The notes beneath the pieces were generated by a model. It made no database searches. It saw nothing but the letters and a program-made list of their open reading frames with translations, and was not told where the DNA came from. A DNA stretch of 64,000 nucleotides from Taeniopygia guttata (Eukaryota > Chordata > Aves > Passeriformes > Estrildidae). Position 1 is the first letter of the stretch. Each line of letters begins with the position of its first letter. A program made the position numbers and the translations under genes. The stretch covers positions 6,510,001-6,574,000 of the forward strand of contig NC_133025.1 in NCBI RefSeq assembly GCF_048771995.1, read 5' to 3'. Below are positions 55,601 to 64,000 of this stretch, in pieces.

Positions 55601-58600
55601 CCTTCTCTGGCCTGATGCTTTGATGGAAGGGTTCTGCTCCTTCATATCCTTGACATCTGTAAAGTGCTTCTTGAGCAATGACTGTCTGTAAGGACAGGAC
55701 GTGTTCCAGCAGCTCCAGAGTGCCACTGATTTGGAAGCACCAGGACATTTCCCATCAGTAGTTCAGCTGCTTTCAGACATGGGTTAAATATTGGAGGATT
55801 TTGTCACTGGATGCGGTTTCAAGCCATTTTCATTATGGCAGGCACGATTTGAGCACAAAGTATTGTTTCCAGGACATATTTAGTCAATGATTGTACACCT
55901 TTGGGAAAAGAATCAAGAATCACATTTGCTCCTCTGCCCTTTGAAACCAAGACTTAAGAAAACACAGGCTCAATTAGGATTTTGAGGGACAGATCATGAA
56001 GTGTTCACTCAACTCAAACAAAACATGTCTGAGCCTAAAATGTGTAAAAGGACAAAACCCAAATCATTGATGATAGTAACAACCCTTCTGTAGAGTTTTC
56101 TTAAATTTTTTTTTCCAATCCTCAGAGACTTTTCACAACACCAGCATTAATGTCCAGCATGGCACACAGAAATTGGAAGTGATTTTTAGAAAAATTCACC
56201 TCCAGGTTGTCTTTTTGAATCCAGCTGGTGAGGTGGGCTTTAGATTCTACCAGGTACCTCCTGGAGCTGCTCAGCTATAGAGTGGGGGACATAGACCCTC
56301 TCCAGAGAGAGAAGCATAAACATCCAGCTTGGAGAGTAACAGGAGAGGGACAAGGGGTTCTGAAAGCCTACACAGCCCCTCCCAGAGCCATGTCATGAGC
56401 CGTGCAGTGGCTCTTCCTCCAGAGGCAGGCAGCCAGAGAATGTCTTCTTCTGACCCACCTCAATCTCCCAGCTAGACCCATGCTTTGTAAATAATGGAGA
56501 TTTTCCCACATCAGTGGGCCACACATTGTGGTGGTTTATTTCTTCATTTCCTATTCTCATGAGTTATTTTAATTTTCTCTCATTGACATTGCTATTTTTT
56601 CTTTGTCTCTACTCACAGAAAAATCTCCAGCAGAGATACTTACAGACCAAGTAAGGTTCTTCCCCACAGATAAGTTATGTACACGCAGATTCCCACTTAG
56701 ACAACTTTTATAGACCATGAATAATAAACTCTCTCCCAGCCAACCCAGACCTCAGAACTCTTTTAAAGTGTGGGCAGGCATGTGGCAGAGGTGCTAAGCT
56801 CTTTCCTCATTATTGCTCATTTTCCGCATGCAAGGATGTTGCTTTAAAGAAGAAAAACAGCCTCATAACTCTGCAACAAAATGGAGAATTCTGAGTGGAT
56901 GCGGCTGCTGTGTTTTTGCTTCAAAGGCTCTGAAATGGGATTTCTACCTTTCCCCATGTAAGGGAAATTAGGACTTAAAGCATCTGAATTTCTATTCCTA
57001 TTCTCAGTTATTGTCAGTACAAGCTGTTCCTCCACTTTGACTTTCTCTCTTTTCTCTCCCCAGCCACCATCCACATAAGCATTTAAATAATTTTCCACAA
57101 TAAAAGATAATCTAATAAACAACATCCAGAAGAACATATTTGTGTTTGTACCCTAGTTAAAGGCTCTGGAAATACAAAAAGAAAGACAAATATAAAATTG
57201 TACTCTGAGATGGGTGTACAGCAAAGACAAATGAAGGCAATAAACTCATTATATTTTGAGGAAATGAAGAAGATACAAGACACCATCCACCTGAAGAAGG
57301 AAGCCAGACTTCATACCACCAACATGCTCTGTTTGAATAAACAACTAAACTTGTTGCTGCTCATTTGTCACCCACCTGAAGAAAAATCCCTACTCAAAGT
57401 ACAGCACTACCTGTGCAATAAGACTGGAAGTCATGGGAGGGGAAGGGCAAAGGATTTTGACAGTTAAGTTTACAGGAAAAAGAAATTCAGGCAGTTGTTT
57501 TTAATCCCAGAGGGCATGAATCTAGGAGCAAAAAGAATTGTCTCCACTGGACTGGGAGCCCAACACACCTGCCTTTCTTTTACCTCTGCAGAATGGAAAT
57601 AGTTCTCCTGCTGCCCCTGCACAGTGAAGAAGATGGGTCAGTTTGAGGATAACAGTACGTAAATACTAGGTTGCATTTAAGTCCCACATCTTTTCTCAAT
57701 ATAAAACATTGCACCAACATTGCCCCTTGCAGTTGCTACTGTTTCCTTACTGATCTAGGAAATGCAAAAATACTGCAGAAAAAATATCCATTAAGTGCTT
57801 TCAGATCTCGGGAAATATTTGTTTTCTTGCTCTTAAGGTTTTTGGGCAGAAATTCAGACCTGGCTTTTTAGTTATATTATTTTCCTTTTGTATTTTACAG
57901 TGTCATGGAAACTTGCTTCTCCCTCAGTGTATTTTTCCCTGCTGTCACTCCTTTTACAGATGACTAGACTAACAGTTGCAGCAGCCTGGTTCCAAAAAAA
58001 AGTTGACAGACTGGGGCAGCAAGAGGAGGGAGTCACTGCATCAGCTGCTGGAGGCACCTGCAATGATTTGCTCAGCAATCAGCTGCAATTGGTCCACCAA
58101 AACCGTATGTTCCCAGTCCCTCAAAACCAGGCATTTTGGTTTGTCACTTCATATTAGCTGCAGCAAGGGGCTGAGCGCTGCCAGGGCCAGTGGCCAAGCC
58201 AAGGCTGGCACCACATGGCTGCTCCTGGCTGAGCACAACAGGACAAGGACACTTCTCCAGGGGAATTTGGAAAGGTACTTGGCTGGCAGAGGCAGGACTG
58301 GCTTTAAAAGGCTCTGTCTGCAGCTTCCATTAGGGACTCAAACTCCTGCTGCCTCAAAGCCAGCTTGGCTTGTCATTTGTGAAAATAAACATCAAAATGC
58401 ATGGGCTGGGAGAAAATACGTCCCAGATTAAAAGATCTCATCTCCCTTCAAGCCACAGTGGTTGATCTGGTTACAGGCAGCATCACAGGTGTCCTGCTGC
58501 CAGCTGGATTTTGGTGGCCATTGATCTTAATAAATGTTTTGCTCCATCTTTTTCTGTATCTATCTCACAGATGGGTCAGGAGAGAGAGAAGTTGAAAGAA

Positions 58601-60350
58601 AATACTTTCTCTGGGTTCAAGGTCAACAACAACTAAACCAAAGGACAGGTGTGCCCACAGTGCCTGTAGGAGCATCATGTGCATCAGGGAGAGATCCTGG
58701 TCCAGGACTGCTGATCTACATGAATCATCCTTTCCACCTGCTGACCAACACAAAGTATCAATTTGCACACAAAAACCACACAACTCATCTACAGACTCAC
58801 AGATTTACAGAAGGGCATGGTGGCTCCCATAACTGGGTTTAGCAACACATAATACTGGTACCTCCCTCATCAATTTTGGCAGACCTTGTTCCAGAAAACT
58901 TGCCTGAGATTCATTCTGAATGTATTCCCCAAGAGGTGGCTCAAAACAAGGTCTAGGAAAATCCAAGCACATATGAAGAGCCATGTGCAGCCAGTTCTGA
59001 TGTTTGCTTCCCCCTCTGCTCCCAACCCAATCAAAAGCACTGGAATAGCCCCAGTATGTTACTGTGAGCAGGATGCCAGGACTCATATCTGAGCATCTTT
59101 CAGTGGCTCCCAGGCAAAGTCAGTACCTCCACCCTCTGAGACTGAAATGTCATGGGACAAGTATGACTTGTAAGCCTAACTGGATTCAAAAAAACCCGTG
59201 ATCTGCTTCTTTGGACTGCACATTCTGTTTTGCCTTGGGTTAGTAAGATGGTACATTCACCTTAAGAACACCAGCCTCAACTCTTCTCCTTGGAGAACAC
59301 ATCCCAGGTATCTGGGGAGCACCTTGAGTACAAAAACTTCTGTTGAGGAAGGGGATTTGGCTGTGGACACAAGGTCTTTCAAGCATGCATTGCCCTGCCC
59401 TCCTCAATTTCACAGCCCAGATCTGTACCAACACTTTCCCTGCACCTCTCCCTTCATCTTTCACAGTGGTGAGATGTCCCTTCTCACTTTCCCACCCTGG
59501 GGAGGCTGTGAGGAGGAGGGCAGGGAAGCAGAAGTATCACTCACACACAGGGAAGGAGACAGTGGATTGAAATCAGCCTCCTCATGTCTTCTAGTTGCCA
59601 CTTTTCTCATGACAGTGTCATCTCCAGAGGGGATGGATGAGAGGTCCACCATTCACTACAATGCTGCATTTCCCAGCCCATCTTCACATGTGGATGCTCA
59701 GGATGGGCTTCAACCTTCCCACTGACCCCCCCTGAGGGAGGTATCACCCCCCTCAGCCATTTCTGTGTTAGCATAGAGAAAACATGACCAGCTCAATCAA
59801 AATCCCATCTCTCCTACCTACACAGTGCCTTGGCCCTTGGCTAAGAGACTTTCAAAGGCCAGAGGCTCCCAAAAAGCTCTTCATCCAATTAAGAAAGCTC
59901 TGCAGCAGGACTTGTGCCCAGCAGCACAAATCCAGCACTGCAAGTCTTTCAGCCATGTCTGGGCTGGAAAGCCCAAGGCTATGGCATCCCTGCAGACAGC
60001 CTTGGATCTGAAACAGAGGAGGGACAACAGAGTCCCTTCAGCCTCACCTTTGTGTCTCTCAACATGCAGAGCTCAGCCTACAACTATCAACTCCTCCGTG
60101 GCCACCAGCCAGATGGAGAAGCCAAAAGATGTCCTGGGGCTGGGATCAGATGCCTGTTTACCACCAAGTTCAAGTACAGCAGCAGATAGCCTTGTGCCAC
60201 AAAGTATGGAATGAATTAGAGCGTTTGGCAGAACTTCGTTAAAGTGCGACTCTGGATAATTAAAAGCGGCCTGGAGCCATGTGGGTCTCCCTTCCCTGCC
60301 AGTTCCTGGAAGGATTGCTGCTTCACCCTTCAAGGAGGCAGCAGTACATA

Positions 60351-60370
60351 CACACACACACACACACACA
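60351..60370. repeat. (CA)10 microsatellite
   Basis: Ten CA units after TACATA, within the CCDC3 intron. Confidence 0.95.
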
Positions 60371-63300
60371 GCCCTGGATGTCTTGGCATTTCCTTGCTTG
60401 ATGAGCTGGAAACTGGATATTTTTAAGGATATTATGTACTTGGATGTGCCCAAGACACAGCAAGAGAGAGCCATGCTCTGGAGCAATCTGCAATGCCTGA
60501 TAGGCAGCAGGTTGGTCCAGACACACTCACCAGGAGCTGTGGCACTCTTTGGGGCTCCCCTGTTGGTACCAGGAGGGTGCTAAGTGGGCTCTCACCTCAG
60601 CACCTCCCCACCACCATGGCTGCCATGGGGTACAAGAGCTCAGATGGGTGGGGAAAAGCTCCATTTTCAATCCCAAATTCTGACTGTTCACAAATGATAC
60701 CAAATCCAAGGCTCCCACATTACATCAGGTCATCCCTCTTGCATTGTGTATGAAAACCAGCCAATCTACCCACAACAGAGATAGATAATGTGCCTCTAAG
60801 AAACAACTGAAAACCAGAGATATTGCCCATTTTACTCCTGGGAAGCGCTGCTCAGAACACCTTCTGGGTGTTATAAATATTATTAAGACTATATGCAATG
60901 GAAACATCCTGTGGATAAGGCTATTGTGTATTCCTTTGTGATCTTTTACTCTGTGTTTTATCAGCCTGTCTGTATGTGGAAAGATAGAAAACTGATAGAG
61001 ATACGCCAGTCAGAGCTCTAAGAGTCCCCTACCACAGCCTGGGTGTGAAGATTCCAGAATCATTGTCATTTCTGAGCCAAAAGACTCCTGGGGATGGTAC
61101 CCAAATGTATCAATTGTCTTGTGGTCTTTCTTTACCCCAGACTCTTGTCAGCAGTTCTCCATTTCATCTGATATTGCTTAATGTACTCAAATTAAACACA
61201 GATCATAGGGAGGGGTTCGCCCTGGGTGGGTTTCTGGGAGGAAAACAAAAGCTCTGAAAATCACTATGAAAACAACCCAGAAGTGATGGCACTTTCTATC
61301 ATGCTATTAGGCTCACGGAGAAACAGCTCCTTTAACCAATGGCAGGGCAAGAAACCACAGATAAAGGAAGATTTTCAAACCTCTAGATATTGGACCCCAC
61401 TTCAATTCTATTTTGAGGTCTTTTTGTACTGCCCTTGCCACGTAGCACTGAGTTTAACAGAGATTATTTCGTATTTCCCAAGTGCCTTAAGAAGGGAGAA
61501 TGTCTAATGTAGCTCATGCCACAAGCAAACACAAAAACTCAGTACATGGGAATTAAAGAGAACTGTGCAGGATGCTACCTGCTCTTTTTCAGACTGCTTC
61601 TTCTTCTTCTAAAACAGCTGACTCTGGACTACATGAGCAGCATTTTCCAGTCTTGAAATTCATCTCACAGCACTCAGAGCAGAGAGGGAACTCTGCAAGA
61701 GCAGGAGCTTTTAACTTTAATAAGAGAGAAAAAAAATTAATTTTTCATTTTAATTTTGTGAATAACATGGATAACACAGTTATCAGCTTATTTTTCCTAG
61801 TGGCCAGGATTTGCAAGACTCACAGAGCAGAGTCACTTTTGGCATCAGCAATGACCTTCTCAGCCACTACAGGAAGACCTCTGGCACATGCATCCAAGGC
61901 TCTCTCTGGACAGGATACTGTTTAATCACTTCCAAAATCAGGGTAGTCTGAAAAATTACAGGGACTTCCCCAACTTTCCTTCTTTTTTCCTCCTCTCTGG
62001 GGGCATGTTGCCTGGGAGATGGATCAAAACAAGTCCCCATAGCAAACATCACGTGAACAAGCCCTTCTCTGGTAGGCAAGGAGCTCCAGTACAAGTGGCT
62101 ACTTCTGTGTGGCTTGTGCCCTCGTGGTGCTGTGAAGTGTCACTGATTGAGACCCTTTACCATTCACCTGGTTCAGAGCATCACGGAAGAGCCAGGCTGG
62201 GACCAGCAGATGTGCTGCTGCCCACAGATGGGCTCAGGCATTCACCCAACCCAGTGACTCCCAGTCTATGCACAGAGCAGTTGCTAAAATACAAATATTT
62301 CTGAAGCTATTTCCTCTACTTCCATAGAGGAAGAATGTAATTTAATTTGATTTTTGCTTTGCACAGTAATGGCAAGGCCATTTATGCAATTACATTGCTT
62401 TTCTTATCTAGTTTCCTTTTCAGCTGCTCCAAAGCCTTCCAGGTGTCCCAGTCAGGTCATTAGTCTGTTACAGCCACCAGAGAAGAAGATCCAAACCCAA
62501 AGATGATAAACAGATATTTGTAGACTGTCAGGCTAACCCACTAATCACCTTGCTTTTTATTTGGGACACTGACTACTCCCATAAAAGCTTTATTACTAGA
62601 GATAATACCTCCAGATAAAGCTCGAGGTCTCTCAGAAGGCAAGCCCATTCATCTAAATCAATTGAGGTGTCATTGTGGTTGTGGCTCTGCTGCTTGAGTC
62701 AGTGCAGGGAGAGAGACTTAATAAAAGGTATAGTCTCCTCCTGCAATCTCTGAGCTTAAATGAAGTTATTGGACTCCTTAATTTCCATGGACTTTATCTC
62801 AGTGCTCCCACTGTTGCTCACAATTGGGCTGACACCTTGACATCAGCCCCTTGTTGTGATGCACGTGGGGTCATTTTGCAGCTCTCCTGCACACATAAGA
62901 GGGAGGCCAAAAGAACACATTTCCTTACCAACCTGTTGATAAAACCAGTTCAAGCCCCTCTGAACAATAATTAGAAGTGCTTCTAGAGATTTCTACTGTC
63001 ATTATTGACACCAGACCTCAAGTCACTTCTCCTGTAATCCCTTGTGTGCAGACAAAGCAACAAGGTCCACTTTATGAGATGACACAACCCTGCAGAAGGC
63101 CAGAAGGAAGAAATTACAGCTCGTAGATTTACACTAAAGTGGTGAAACTCTGCAGAGGGGCTAGATTTCAATCCCAATGTACTGCATCATCCCTTGGTTT
63201 TAGAAACAACCTTGTGGAAACCACTGCAACAACGAGCTGGAGTAAAGCAAGAGGTCTGCAACATCACCAAAGGTCTGAGACAAAAAGGCAAGATGAAGCC

Positions 63301-64000
63301 ACATTAGTATTTTCCTCTGCAAATGTGGAGGCCAAAATGCAAGTGTCTAAAGAAACAATGGCACGAGCTATCATTGCACTCTGAAATGGCCAGAACAAGC
63401 GCCTAAGTAAATTTATGAGATTGTAGGGTTATTGGAAAACTATGGAAAGCAGTATTTGGCTCTTAGCCCAGACTAAAGGGGCTTAAAAATGCAGCTGGAA
63501 TTAGCTTTCAGCAAAAGCAGCAGGCCCAGGATGAGAAAAGTATTATACTCAATGAAATGTGCCTTGGGTCTGACCTCTTTTCATCACACACCATGGGCCT
63601 TTCTGAAAATTAAATTAAAGCATTTTACCATGATGGAAAAGCCAGGTGGCACATCCCAGTGCATCAAAAAATTCCTGCACATCTATTTGCTCTCTTTTGC
63701 CTTATCAGACACATTTGCTGGAAAGAGGAGAAGGAGCTGTCAGTGCTTTCCTAGTTTCACCCCTCGGGCAGCCCAGACAAGGCTGCCTGCATGCAAGGAG
63801 CATTGCAGACAGAGGAGGACAAGCAGGAGGACAACAGGTCACTTTTGGGTCACCTGCTCCATGGCCAGATCAAGCACACCCTGCAGAAGGGACCTCTTCC
63901 TTGGAGTATTGCATGAGGCAAAGACACTCATCCATCATGGGATTTTCTCACATTCTGGCTGAGCATCCCAGAGCTGCAAACCCAAATTATCCATTGCAAC

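Larger units (their letters stand above)
36201..64000 (-). other. CCDC3: CCDC3 last intron (partial)
   Basis: About 27.8 kb upstream of the terminal exon. I looked on the - strand for the preceding CCDC3 exon (the part around LPHGVNFQDAIFPD and FSSLFQFSNC in human) and did not find it, so the intron probably extends past the window. It contains one small CR1 tail, simple repeats, a CpG-dense patch and some AT-rich blocks that might be regulatory. No other gene is recognised; open frames are short and lack similarity to known families. Confidence 0.75.

Noticed and set aside
36201..64000. Preceding CCDC3 exon
   Set aside because: No - strand segment matching the expected N-terminal domain was found, so the exon is presumably beyond the window.

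Overview
The window is vertebrate nuclear DNA, most likely from a bird. It has short coding exons with canonical splice sites, very long introns and UTRs, no operons, and several CR1-type LINE fragments of the avian kind. A solo LTR and a large pentanucleotide array are also present. I could not fix the species. A songbird is plausible but unproven.

Two protein-coding genes are supported, and they converge. On the + strand, positions 494 to 13547 carry the last four coding exons of CAMK1D (calcium/calmodulin-dependent protein kinase I delta). They cover the end of the kinase C-lobe, the autoinhibitory/calmodulin-binding segment and the Ser/Thr-rich tail, and the reading frame joins without a break across all three introns. 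A long 3' UTR follows and may reach about 21.0 kb. On the - strand, the terminal coding exon of CCDC3 (secreted coiled-coil protein, also called favine) lies at 35925-36200, and its 3' UTR probably runs down to about 34.35 kb. The rest of the window (36.2-64 kb) is read as the large last intron of CCDC3. The same neighbours in the same convergent arrangement occur at human 10p13, so this is conserved synteny.

Layout: 1-493 CAMK1D intron; 494-13547 four CAMK1D exons and three introns, with CR1 relics at 4.0 and 8.1 kb; 13.5-21.0 kb CAMK1D 3' UTR with an AT palindrome and an 18-bp tandem repeat; 21-34 kb gene-free intergenic DNA with a solo LTR (26306-27133, CCAGG duplications), two CR1 pieces and a 780-bp TTCTC/TCCTC array at 32336-33115; 34.3-36.2 kb CCDC3 3' UTR and last exon; 36.2-64 kb intron with a small CR1 tail, simple repeats, one short CpG-dense patch and several AT-rich blocks that look like possible regulatory elements.

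I found no new gene system. The most notable items are the two-state pentanucleotide array, the cleanly bounded solo LTR, and a CAMK1D tail segment several residues longer than the human one.
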